This document shows, one piece after another, positions 8,414 to 17,698 of a stretch of DNA of 64,000 nt. The stretch comes from an uncultured Nocardioidaceae bacterium (GTDB lineage: Bacteria; Actinomycetota; Actinomycetes; Propionibacteriales; Nocardioidaceae): NCBI GenBank assembly GCA_902805845.1, contig CADCUI010000014.1:1-64000 (forward strand). The letters are read 5' to 3'. Below the pieces are notes generated by a model, which was not told the DNA's origin, searched no databases, and worked only from the letters and a program-made list of their open reading frames with translations. The number at the start of each line of letters is the position of its first letter. Within the stretch, counting starts at the first letter, position 1. Both the position numbers and the translations under genes were made by a program.

Positions 8414-9472
8414 CTACGCCCGGACGTGCGCCACCAGCGCCTGGGTGACCTCGGCGGTGCCGGCCGTGCCGCCGAGGTCGCGGGTGCGGGTGCCGGGACT
8501 GCGGAGGCTGTGGCGGACGGCGTCCATCAGGTCGGCCGCCGCCTCGCCGTGGCCGAGGTGGTCGAGCATCATCACCGCCGACCACACCGTCCCGATGGGG
8601 TTGGCCACGCCCTGCCCCGCGATGTCGGGCGCCGAGCCGTGCACCGGCTCGAACATCGAGGGGTGCTCGCGGGTGGGGTCGAGGTTGGCCGAGGGGGCGA
8701 TGCCGATGCTGCCCGCGACCGCCGCGGTCAGATCGCTGAGGATGTCGCCGAACAGGTTGGACGCGACGATCACGTCGTACCGCTCGGGCTGGAGGACCAC
8801 CTTCGCGGCGAGGGCGTCGATGAGCTCGGACTCCCAGTCCACGTCGGGGTGCTCGGCGGCGCGCTCCCGGACGATCTCGTCCCAGAACGGCATGGTGTGC
8901 ACGATCCCGTTGCTCTTCGTCGCCGAGGTCAGCCGGCCGCCGCGCTGCCGCGCCAGCGCGAAGGCGTGGTCGACGATCCGGGTGACGCCTGGCCTGGTGA
9001 AGACCGCTTCCTGGACGGCCATCTCGTCGGCAAAGCCGCGGTTGAGCCGGCCGCCGATCTCGCTGTACTCGCCCTCGACGTTCTCCCGGACCACGACCAG
9101 GTCGATCTCCCCGGGCCGGGCGTTCCGCAGGGGGCTCTCCATCCCCTCGAAGAGGGCGATCGGCCGTTCGTTGACGTAGAGCCGGAAGTGGCGGCGGATC
9201 GGGATGAGCAGGCCCCACAGCGAGACGTGGTCGGGCACCCCGGGCCAGCCGACCGCGCCGAGGAGGACGGCGTCGTGCTCGGCCAGCCGGTCCAAGCCGT
9301 CGTCGGGCATCATCGTGCCGGTCTCGGCGTAGGTGTGGCACGACCAGTCGTAGGTCTCGTAGGCCAGGTCGAGGGTGTGCACCTCGGCCACGGCGTCCAG
9401 GACGGTGCGGGTCGCGCCGACCACCTCCGGCCCGATGCCGTCACCGCCGATGACCCCGATCACCTGGGCCAC
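8414..9472 (-). CDS. tartrate dehydrogenase-like isocitrate/isopropylmalate-family decarboxylating dehydrogenase
   Basis: The 352-residue protein belongs to the beta-decarboxylating dehydrogenase family: GGDGIGPEV at the N-terminus, the substrate-binding RENVEGEY segment, a conserved Lys in TKSNG, and the metal-binding VASNLFGDILSD motif, followed by EPVHGSAPDIAGQ. The RENVEGEYS and GVANPIGT features and overall length fit the tartrate dehydrogenase/D-malate group better than LeuB or Icd. The expected reaction is NAD-dependent oxidation, with or without decarboxylation, of tartrate or malate. It starts at GTG, three bases after the stop of the DASS transporter gene. That coupling to a dicarboxylate carrier supports a role in hydroxy-diacid catabolism. 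Confidence 0.8.
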   Translation of the reverse strand: MAQVIGVIGGDGIGPEVVGATRTVLDAVAEVHTLDLAYETYDWSCHTYAETGTMMPDDGLDRLAEHDAVLLGAVGWPGVPDHVSLWGLLIPIRRHFRLYVNERPIALFEGMESPLRNARPGEIDLVVVRENVEGEYSEIGGRLNRGFADEMAVQEAVFTRPGVTRIVDHAFALARQRGGRLTSATKSNGIVHTMPFWDEIVRERAAEHPDVDWESELIDALAAKVVLQPERYDVIVASNLFGDILSDLTAAVAGSIGIAPSANLDPTREHPSMFEPVHGSAPDIAGQGVANPIGTVWSAVMMLDHLGHGEAAADLMDAVRHSLRSPGTRTRDLGGTAGTAEVTQALVAHVRA

Positions 9473-9475
9473 GGC

Positions 9476-11083
9476 TCAGCCGCCCAGGCCGAGGAGGGCG
9501 ACCATCGAGGGGAGCAGCAGCACGATGAGGATCGCGCCGAGCACGTCGAACGACGCGCCGGACCGGATCATCTTGGTGATCGGCACGACGCCCGAGCCGT
9601 AGACGATGGCGTTCTGCGGCGTCGACACCGGCAGCATGAACCCGAACGACGCCGCGAACGTCGCGGCCAGGGCGGGCACGAACGGGTTGATGCCCGCGGC
9701 CATCGCGATCGGGATGATGATCGGGACGACGACGGCCGCTGAGGCGGTGTTGCTCGTCGTCTCCGACACGATGATCGCGAGGATCACCGCGAAGATCGTG
9801 ATCGCGAGCGTGCTGCCGAGCCCGAGCGCTTCGTACGCGCCGTTGCCGATGGTCTTGGCCAGGCCGGTGCTCTCCAACAGCGAGCCGAAGATGATCCCGG
9901 TGCCGAAGAGCACCACCGTGCCCCAGTCGATCCGAACCGCGTCGCTCCAGCGCAGGGTGAACTCACGGCTGCCCCAGTCGGTCGGCAGGAGGAAGAGCAA
10001 CGACGCGCCCAGGACCGCGACGATCCCCTCGTCGAGGCGACTGCTCACGGCCTCGTACGCCGAGGACTCGCCGCCTGAGACCAACGCCACGACGCCGGGC
10101 GTGATCCACAGCGCCACGGTGACCACGAACGCGAACAACGTGTTCTTCTCCGCCCGGCTCATGCCCCCCAGCTCGGCGCGCTCCGCGTCCACCCACTCCT
10201 CCACGCCCTCGAGACGCTTGAGCTCGGGCTTGTTGAGCAGCAGCAGGACCAGGGCGAGCGCGACGAACATGACCGCGCAGATCGGGACAGCCATCAGCAT
10301 CCAGTCGAGGAAGGTGACGGTCTCCCCGGTCGCCTCCTCGATGAGGCCGCGGCCGATCAGGTTGGGCGGCGATCCGACCGGGGTCAGCAGACCGCCGACG
10401 CTCGCGCCGTACGCCAGCATCAGCATGAGCGCGACGCCCACCCGCAGCCGCAGCGGGTCGAAGTCCGGCGCGACGAGGTCGCGTGACTGGAGCAGCTTCG
10501 CGATGACCGTGAGCAGGCCGATCGCAGTGGGCAGCAGCATGGCCACGGTCGCGGTGTTGGAGACGAAGCCCGACAGGAGCGCGGTGATGGCGCCGAAGGC
10601 GATGATCACCCGCGCGGTCGAGGTGCCGACTCCGGGCAGGTCGAGGATGAACATGGCGAACCGCTTCGCCACGCCGTGCTTCAGCATCGCCTGGGCGAGG
10701 ATGAAGGCGCCGATGAAGGTGAAGACGGTGGAGGAACCGAACGGCGCGAGCGCGTCGTCGGCACTGGCCACCCCCAGGATGACGATGGCGGCGACGCCGA
10801 TGAAGCCGCCGATCGGGATCGGCACCGGCTCGGTGACCCAGAGGACGATGACCCCGAGAAGGACGGCGGCCAGGGTGCGCTGCGGACCCTCCAGCCCGAG
10901 GGGCAGGAAGAGGAAGAGGATCGTCACCAGGGGCGCGAGCACCAGGCCGATCGTGCGGCGACCCTTCTCGAAGCGCTCCTCGCTCTCGGAGAGCTGCTGC
11001 TCGCCAAGGCTGCGGTAGGTCGCGTTGTCGAGGAACGACTTGTCGACGTCGGTACGCCGCGGCTCGTCCTTCGCTGTCGTCAT
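9476..11083 (-). CDS. DASS/SLC13-family sodium:dicarboxylate transporter
   Basis: The 535-residue membrane protein has an N-terminal cytoplasmic stretch of about 45 residues, then about eleven to twelve transmembrane segments. Two SNT-type sodium/substrate motifs mark the divalent anion:sodium symporter family: GFVSNTATVAMLLPTA in the first half, and SETTSNTASAAVVVP in the second, with the nearby GSPPNLIG and TPQNAIVY helical hairpins. The ATG at 11083 has GGAGGTG seven bases upstream; a longer frame from 11182 has no such site. The transporter should import succinate, malate or tartrate-type dicarboxylates with sodium. It precedes a tartrate-dehydrogenase-like gene in a two-gene operon. Confidence 0.88.
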   Translation of the reverse strand: MTTAKDEPRRTDVDKSFLDNATYRSLGEQQLSESEERFEKGRRTIGLVLAPLVTILFLFLPLGLEGPQRTLAAVLLGVIVLWVTEPVPIPIGGFIGVAAIVILGVASADDALAPFGSSTVFTFIGAFILAQAMLKHGVAKRFAMFILDLPGVGTSTARVIIAFGAITALLSGFVSNTATVAMLLPTAIGLLTVIAKLLQSRDLVAPDFDPLRLRVGVALMLMLAYGASVGGLLTPVGSPPNLIGRGLIEEATGETVTFLDWMLMAVPICAVMFVALALVLLLLNKPELKRLEGVEEWVDAERAELGGMSRAEKNTLFAFVVTVALWITPGVVALVSGGESSAYEAVSSRLDEGIVAVLGASLLFLLPTDWGSREFTLRWSDAVRIDWGTVVLFGTGIIFGSLLESTGLAKTIGNGAYEALGLGSTLAITIFAVILAIIVSETTSNTASAAVVVPIIIPIAMAAGINPFVPALAATFAASFGFMLPVSTPQNAIVYGSGVVPITKMIRSGASFDVLGAILIVLLLPSMVALLGLGG

Positions 11084-11117
11084 CGGGCACCTCCGGAACC
11101 GCCCGGCGCAGCGGGCT

Positions 11118-11144
11118 GTGTGGTCTGAGCCACACCGAGGCATA
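11118..11144 (-). promoter_or_regulatory. dyad operator and possible -10 box of the dicarboxylate operon
   Basis: A perfect inverted repeat (GTGTGG, 6-base spacer, CCACAC; 11118-11135) lies 35 bases upstream of the transporter start codon. Just upstream of it on the minus strand is TATGCC (11144-11139), a possible -10 element. A dyad immediately downstream of a -10 box is a common repressor position. Its TGTGGTC/GCCACA core is compatible with GntR/FadR-like or IclR-like regulators. No regulator gene is adjacent. Confidence 0.4.
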
Positions 11145-11401
11145 CCCGTCAGCCGGCGCGGGTAACCTGCGGCGTTCAACAAGTCGTGAGCGACGTTGCT
11201 GGACCTTGGCTGACCCGTGGGAAACAGTCGTCAGAGCTACTGCTCTCCACCCAGGTATTCGCGGACCAGGGACGTCTGAACGGTATGCCGGTCAGCGGGA
11301 CAGGTGTGCACACTCCGGCGTCGCGGGGGGGTTCTGTGTCGTGGGCGTCCGGGACCCTGGTCCCTGGCGCGGCCACCCGAACGGCCACGAAAGTAAAGCC
11401 C

Positions 11402-11464
11402 GAGCGTCTCTCCCCCGTGACGCTCTTGGCGGCCCCGTCTGTACCCGAGAACAGGCGGGGCCGC
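11402..11464 (+). ncRNA. candidate structured RNA: two adjacent hairpins, 6C-RNA-like first loop
   Basis: Hairpin 1 has a 7-bp perfect stem (11402-11408 with 11419-11425) and a 10-base loop TCTCCCCCGT. Hairpin 2 follows after 3 bases and has a 14-bp stem (11429-11442 with 11451-11464) with one position that is G.U on the plus strand but an A/C mismatch on the minus strand. Structure therefore favours a plus-strand transcript. Tandem stem-loops with cytosine-rich loops recall the actinobacterial 6C small RNA. Only the first loop has a run of five C and the second has three, so this does not meet that definition. It may instead be a tandem terminator for sigA read-through. Confidence 0.35.
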
Positions 11465-11904
11465 TGCATGCGAGGGTGCCCTTCCGTGGTCGCTCAACCA
11501 GTCCATCCCCTCGGTCGTCAATCCGCCGGTGAGCAAGGGCGCGGTTCGCCCGGCCTGAGGGAGAGGCCGGGGCGGTCGTGACGGCGACGCAACGCGGGTG
11601 GCCGTGGGTAGCGGCGCTATGGCTCGCACCATGGGTGCACCACGTGGTCTGCTCGCTGGTCGGACCCGCGTATATCTGCTGACCAGCGACAACCGACACG
11701 CACGCTGCACTGTGCCGCTGGAGGCGCGAGCCACTGGTGCGACGCTGGCTGGGGCGGCCAACCTCGATGGGCCCTGCAGACAGCCGGACGATCACGGCGG
11801 TGGTCGGTTTGGCTCACCGCAGCTGAGCGGCTGCTCACGCCAAGATCAGCCGCCATTCCTTACCGCTCAGTTGCCTCCAAGAAAGCCCTAGCGGTCAACG
11901 GACC

Positions 11905-13416
<1,512 letters not shown>

Positions 13417-13482
13417 GAACAACCTCTCGTCTGAAGGAGCAGGGCGCGACAGGACCCGTAGTCGTCAAGTGCCGCAGGACTC

Positions 13483-13510
13483 ATTGTGGCACGGGCAACC
13501 CAGCATCCAA
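13483..13510 (-). promoter_or_regulatory. possible sigA promoter
   Basis: On the minus strand TTGGAT (13510-13505) and CACAAT (13488-13483) are separated by 16 bases, a moderate match to the -35 and -10 consensus, about 70 bases upstream of the sigA start. The same 199-bp gap must also serve the divergent gene at 13616. Confidence 0.3.
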
Positions 13511-13615
13511 GCGCCCGCCCGACCATCGACATACCTCCGCCCGGAACGGAGCGACTGTACGGATCGACTGTGGAGACAGGGCGCCGTCGTCGGCGCGGTG
13601 CGGCAGACTCTGCCC

Positions 13616-14074
13616 GTGCCACCGCCGGAGCGCCCCGTCGTCACCTCGCCGCTGCCCGGGTCGGCGCTCTCGGCGGCCTGGCGCGCCGAGGTCGGCAGGC
13701 TGCGCGGCCGCGAACGCCGCCGTCGGTTCCCGCTCGAGATCTGCGTCGGAACCCCGGCGGGAAGGCGGGTGTCGGCCCCGGAACCGTGGGACCAGGCCAC
13801 CGCGCACGACGCCGGGCTGCGCTTCGACGTCGTGGACGCGCTCGTCGACGCCTGGCGGGCGTCAGGAGCCGTGGACCCCGCCGCGGCGTCTGCCTGGGTC
13901 AGCCGACCCGGCGCCACGACCCTCCACGACCGCGACCTCGAGTGGTACGCCGCATGCCTGCAGGTCTTCGGCGCCCACCGGCTGCGCCTGGCTGCGTTCC
14001 GGGCCGTGACGCGCAGCGGCTGGCTCGACGTCGCTACCGGTGAGCGACGGGTCTGGAAGCGGCTGCGGCTCTGA
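13616..14074 (+). CDS. conserved hypothetical protein
   Basis: The 152-residue protein starts at a GTG, divergent from sigA. It is Arg- and Trp-rich with a mixed helical pattern (LSAAWRAEVGRLRGRERRRR, then ATAHDAGLRFDVVDALVDAW and LEWYAACLQVFG). It has no signal peptide, membrane segment or motif that I recognise. Codon use matches neighbouring genes and the frame is uninterrupted, so it is probably real. The position next to sigA and the basic character do not prove a link to transcription. Confidence 0.55.
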   Translation: MPPPERPVVTSPLPGSALSAAWRAEVGRLRGRERRRRFPLEICVGTPAGRRVSAPEPWDQATAHDAGLRFDVVDALVDAWRASGAVDPAAASAWVSRPGATTLHDRDLEWYAACLQVFGAHRLRLAAFRAVTRSGWLDVATGERRVWKRLRL

Positions 14075-14127
14075 GAGGGCACGGCACGCCCCCGGTGACG
14101 TCGTGCTGAGCCGCCGGAGCCCTGCGC

Positions 14128-15594
14128 TCAGGCCCAGGTGTGCACGGGCTCGTTGCCGTGCATGTGGGCGCGGTAGTCGGCCATGACGCGCCTGACGACC
14201 TCGTGCCGGTCGCCCTCGCCGGAGCGGCGGTGGACCTGGTCGACGAGCCACGAGGCGCCGTTGCGGCCGGTGACGCAGCGACGTTCGATGATGCCCAGGA
14301 GCGCCCCGGTCTCCTCGTCGCTGACCCCCCAGGACGCCAGCCCGGCCGCGGCGAGGGGCAGGAGGCGTCGCAGCACCAGCTCGGTCGCCGGCACCTGACC
14401 GACCCCGGGCCAGTACACCTGGGCGTCGATGCCCGCGATCGCCGCGGCATGGAAGTTCTCCTCCGCGGCGGTGAACGACATCTGGGACCACACCGGGCGG
14501 TCCTGCTCTGCCAGCGCCCTGACCAGCCCGAAGTAGAAGGCGGCGTTGGCCATGGTGTCGACCACCGTCGGCCCCGACGGCAGCACCCGGTTCTCCACCC
14601 TGACGTGGGGCACCCCGTCGACCACGGCGTACACCGGCCGGTTCCAGCGATAGATCGTGCCGTTGTGGAGCCGCAGCTCGTCCAGGAGAGGCACTCCCCC
14701 GCTGTCGAGGACCGCGACGGGATCCTCGTCGGACATCACCGGCAGCAGCGCGGGGAAGTAGCGGACGTTCTCCTCGAAGAGGTCGAAGATCGAGGTGATC
14801 CAGCGCTCCCCGAACCACACGCGCGGACGCACCCCTTGCGCCTTGAGCTCCTCGGCCCGGGTGTCGGTCGCCTGCTCGAAGAGCCCGATACGGGTCTCCC
14901 GCCAGAGCTCCTGGCCCAGCAGGTACGGCGAGTTCGCGCCCACGACCAGCTGGAGGCTGCTGATCGCCTGCGAGGCGTTCCAGTACGCGGGGAAGCCCTC
15001 CGGGCTCACCTGCACATGGAGCTGGGTGCTCGTGCACGCCGCCTCGGGAGCGATGGAGTCGGCAGTCACGCGCAGCCGCTCGGGGCCCTTGAGGTCGAGG
15101 ACGATGTCCTCGCCGCGGGCCGCCAGGATCTCGTTGCTGAGCATCTGGTAGCGGGGATTGTTGCTCAGCACCTCGCTCTCGAGGTGCCGCTCCGTCAGCG
15201 TCGGCAGGATCCCGACCATGACCAGATGGGCGCCGACGTCGCCGGCGGCCCGCTCGGCCGCGTTGAGGCTGTTGCGCACCCCTTCGCCGAAGGCCATCAC
15301 GCCCTGCTCATGGAGCCGCTTCGGCGCGACGTTGATCTCGAGGTTGAACCGCCCCAGCTCGGTCTGGAAGTCGGGGTCGCCGAGAGCCGACAGCACCTCC
15401 ATGTTGCACAGGGCCGGCTGCTCGTCCTCGTCGACGAGGTTGAGCTCGATCTCCATCCCGGTGGCCGGGTCGTCGGCGTCGAAGCGCGCCTCTCCCAGCA
15501 TCCGCTCGAACACGTCGAGGCAGGTGCGCACCTTGGTGCGGTAGCGGGTTCGAGCCTCCCGCGTGAACGTCTGGTTCTCGACCTCCTCGCCCAT
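14128..15594 (-). CDS. glutamate-cysteine ligase family 2 (GCS2) protein
   Basis: The 488-residue protein matches the ATP-dependent GCS2 carboxylate-amine ligase family: TGMEIELNLVDED near the N-terminus for glutamate/ATP binding, LGRFNLEINVAPK, SNNPRYQMLSNE, and an ACTSTQLHVQVSPE stretch. The family includes actinobacterial EgtA, YbdK-type ligases and plant-type glutamate-cysteine ligases. It should form an amide bond to the gamma-carboxylate of glutamate or a similar acid. Most actinobacteria make mycothiol, not glutathione, and no egtB-egtE genes are nearby, so calling it EgtA or GshA would go too far. It is divergent from the SDR at 15664. Confidence 0.8.
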   Translation of the reverse strand: MGEEVENQTFTREARTRYRTKVRTCLDVFERMLGEARFDADDPATGMEIELNLVDEDEQPALCNMEVLSALGDPDFQTELGRFNLEINVAPKRLHEQGVMAFGEGVRNSLNAAERAAGDVGAHLVMVGILPTLTERHLESEVLSNNPRYQMLSNEILAARGEDIVLDLKGPERLRVTADSIAPEAACTSTQLHVQVSPEGFPAYWNASQAISSLQLVVGANSPYLLGQELWRETRIGLFEQATDTRAEELKAQGVRPRVWFGERWITSIFDLFEENVRYFPALLPVMSDEDPVAVLDSGGVPLLDELRLHNGTIYRWNRPVYAVVDGVPHVRVENRVLPSGPTVVDTMANAAFYFGLVRALAEQDRPVWSQMSFTAAEENFHAAAIAGIDAQVYWPGVGQVPATELVLRRLLPLAAAGLASWGVSDEETGALLGIIERRCVTGRNGASWLVDQVHRRSGEGDRHEVVRRVMADYRAHMHGNEPVHTWA

Positions 15595-15663
15595 GGGGAC
15601 ACCTTAGAGACCTCCGGGCACCCGGTGTCGATGCCGTCCGACCGTGGTGCGAGCCTGTCGGCC

Positions 15664-16596
15664 ATGAGCCGCAGTGCCACACCGCTCGCCGGCAAGGTCG
15701 CCCTCATCACCGGAGCGGCGCGCGGGATCGGCGCCGGGACCGCCAGAGCCCTGGCGGCGCGCGGGTCGAAGCTCGTGCTCACCGACGTCGACCGGCAGGC
15801 GCTCGACGAGGTCGTGCAGGGGATCGGCGAGGACCGCGCAGTCGGCGTGGTCGCCGACGTGTGCGACCTGGGCGCCATGCAGCGTGCGGTGTCTCAGGGG
15901 GTGGACCGCTTCGGTGGCATCGACCTCGTCGTCGCCAACGCCGGCATCGCCAGCTACGGGTCGGTGCTCGGCGTGGACCCTGCGGTCTTCCGGCGGGTGA
16001 TCGACGTCAACATCACCGGCGCGTTCCACACGGTGCGCGCGGCGCTGCCGTCGGTGGTCGAGCGCCGCGGCTACATCCTGGTGGTGTCGTCCCTCGCGGC
16101 GTTCGTCCCCGTGCCGGGCCTGGTCGCCTACAACGCGAGCAAGGCCGGGGTGGAGCACCTCGGCAATGCGCTCCGCCTGGAGGTCGCCCACCACGGGGTC
16201 GAGGTCGGCACCGCGCACATGTCGTGGATCGACACGCCGCTGGTGCAGGACGCCAAGCGGGACCTGTCCGGCTTCGGTCAGATGCTCGACCGCCTCCCCC
16301 CGCCGCTGAGCAGGACGACCGACGTCGACACCTGCGTGCGTGCCTTCGTGGCCGGGCTCGAGGGTCGCAAGCGACGGGTCTACGTCCCCGCGTGGGTCGG
16401 CATCATCGCCAAGGCACGGATGCTGCTGACGACGAGGCTCGGCGAGCGGCAGACGCGCACGAACGTCGAGCGGCTGCTGCCCCGCCTGGATGCGCAGGTC
16501 GCCGCCCTCGGCCGGTCCACGTCTGCACGCAACGTGACGCTGGAGCAGCGACCGGAGGGCGCGGTCCCCGACGAGGCGACGGCTCACCCCGCGTAG
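15664..16596 (+). CDS. SDR-family oxidoreductase with C-terminal extension
   Basis: The 310-residue short-chain dehydrogenase has TGAARGIGAG for dinucleotide binding, NAGIASYG, a serine in VVSSLAAF, and YNASK with Tyr at about residue 156. About 60 extra residues after the Rossmann core include a hydrophobic, basic stretch (YVPAWVGIIAKARMLLTTRLGE), typical of mycobacterial/nocardioform SDRs that may touch membranes or lipid substrates. The substrate is unknown. The 3' end overlaps the convergent DUF4192 gene by 13 bases, so no terminator fits between them. An ATG at 15631 would lengthen the protein without a better ribosome binding site. Confidence 0.8.
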   Translation: MSRSATPLAGKVALITGAARGIGAGTARALAARGSKLVLTDVDRQALDEVVQGIGEDRAVGVVADVCDLGAMQRAVSQGVDRFGGIDLVVANAGIASYGSVLGVDPAVFRRVIDVNITGAFHTVRAALPSVVERRGYILVVSSLAAFVPVPGLVAYNASKAGVEHLGNALRLEVAHHGVEVGTAHMSWIDTPLVQDAKRDLSGFGQMLDRLPPPLSRTTDVDTCVRAFVAGLEGRKRRVYVPAWVGIIAKARMLLTTRLGERQTRTNVERLLPRLDAQVAALGRSTSARNVTLEQRPEGAVPDEATAHPA

Positions 16597-17588
16597 AGCG
16601 CGAGCTCCGTGAGATCGACCGGCCGCCACGCCGTCGGGTGCATCGCCGTCTCGAGGGCCTGACCGACCAGCCGTGCCAACACGTGGTCCGGGTCGGCGCA
16701 CAGACTGCGGTCGACGGCGCACCACGACAGCGCCCCGTTCCCCGACAACCATGCCGTGAAGGCGAGCAGACCGGCCGGCGCGGCCACCAGCTCCTCGGGG
16801 CTGCGTCGGACGACCGCTCGCCACAGCTCGGCGTGCCGCTCCGCGTCCTCACGGGTGACGTCGCACCAGGCCAGGTCGCGGACGTCGCGGTGCCTGACCG
16901 CGCGCAGGATCCGCGCGATCTCCGACGGACCCGGAACGGTGCCGTGCGCCACGTGACCACGGATCTGGTTCCTGAGCCACTCGGCCTCCTGCACCAGGGC
17001 TGCTCGGGACACGTCGAGCGGGGGGAGCACGGCGTGGGCGGCGAGGACCTCCTCGACGGCCTCGGGGTCGAGCGGGGCCAGGGACTCCACGAGCTCCTCC
17101 CGGCTGCCGAAGGTGACCCTGCCGTCGACCACGGCACGCGCGGTCAGCTCGTGGGTGCGGACGTCGTAGGGCACCCCTGCGCACGCGCGGTCGTCGCTGC
17201 CGCCACCACCCAGGGGGAACCAGCGACGGCCATCGGCACGGATCCTCATCACGACCTCGAAGCCGGCGGGCTCCAGGTCCGACGCGATGAGCTCGGCAGC
17301 CGCCTCCGCGACGCACTCGTCGTCGGTGTAGGCGACCACCATGGCCAGCGTCGACGAGCCTGCGTCGCTGTTGCGCACCGCCGCCCGCGCGATCACGTCG
17401 ACGACCACGGGCAGCTCTCCCGGCTCGTCCGGAAGGTCGATGCGAGCGTGGAAGGGGCGGCCGGCTGCGGAGGTCGTCACGAGCACCAGCGAGTCCTCGG
17501 GGTGGAAGCCGAGCGTGAAGGGGACCAGGGCAAGCACGTCGGCCTCGGTGCGGATGGCGAACGGCTCGCCGGGGCGGTGGACTGTCAT
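16584..17588 (-). CDS. DUF4192 domain-containing protein
   Basis: The 334-residue protein shows the DUF4192 signature at its start (PFAIRTEADVLALVPFTLGFHPEDSLVLV). A conserved middle part and a C-terminal segment with AFTAWLSGNGALSWCAVDR, LARLVGQALETAMHP follow. This family is almost confined to Actinobacteria and has no established function. ATG at 17588 is preferred to a TTG 24 bases upstream. The gene is divergent from dinB, with 110 bases between the starts. Confidence 0.88.
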   Translation of the reverse strand: MTVHRPGEPFAIRTEADVLALVPFTLGFHPEDSLVLVTTSAAGRPFHARIDLPDEPGELPVVVDVIARAAVRNSDAGSSTLAMVVAYTDDECVAEAAAELIASDLEPAGFEVVMRIRADGRRWFPLGGGGSDDRACAGVPYDVRTHELTARAVVDGRVTFGSREELVESLAPLDPEAVEEVLAAHAVLPPLDVSRAALVQEAEWLRNQIRGHVAHGTVPGPSEIARILRAVRHRDVRDLAWCDVTREDAERHAELWRAVVRRSPEELVAAPAGLLAFTAWLSGNGALSWCAVDRSLCADPDHVLARLVGQALETAMHPTAWRPVDLTELALYAG

Positions 17589-17698
17589 GCCGGAAACCTG
17601 ACCCACTCCCAACGCGGAGGGACCTGGCGAGGCGGCTGGCTGCGGGTAACTCAGGTGCAGCCCCGGGTGGGGACGCCGAATGGCCGGCGAGCGCGGTG

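Larger units (their letters stand above)
11084..11904. other. 821-bp gene-poor region between sigA and the dicarboxylate operon
   Basis: No reading frame here has family similarity or convincing codon use. The stretch looks less GC-rich than its neighbours, with segments such as GCGTATATCTGCTG, and may be decayed coding DNA. It contains the promoter region and dyad operator of the dicarboxylate operon (11118-11144), a degenerate copy of the sigA 3' end (11251-11295), and two adjacent strong hairpins (11402-11464). I see nothing identifiable in 11480-11890. Transcripts of sigA enter this region from the right. Confidence 0.7.

Noticed and set aside
11402-11464. Firm 6C RNA call
   Set aside because: The second loop has only three C and the first has five; the defining two runs of six or more C are not met.
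11292-11795. Open frames in the 821-bp gap as a gene
   Set aside because: All frames there are Arg/Ser/Pro/Thr-rich without family similarity, and several overlap in different frames with no ribosome binding site.
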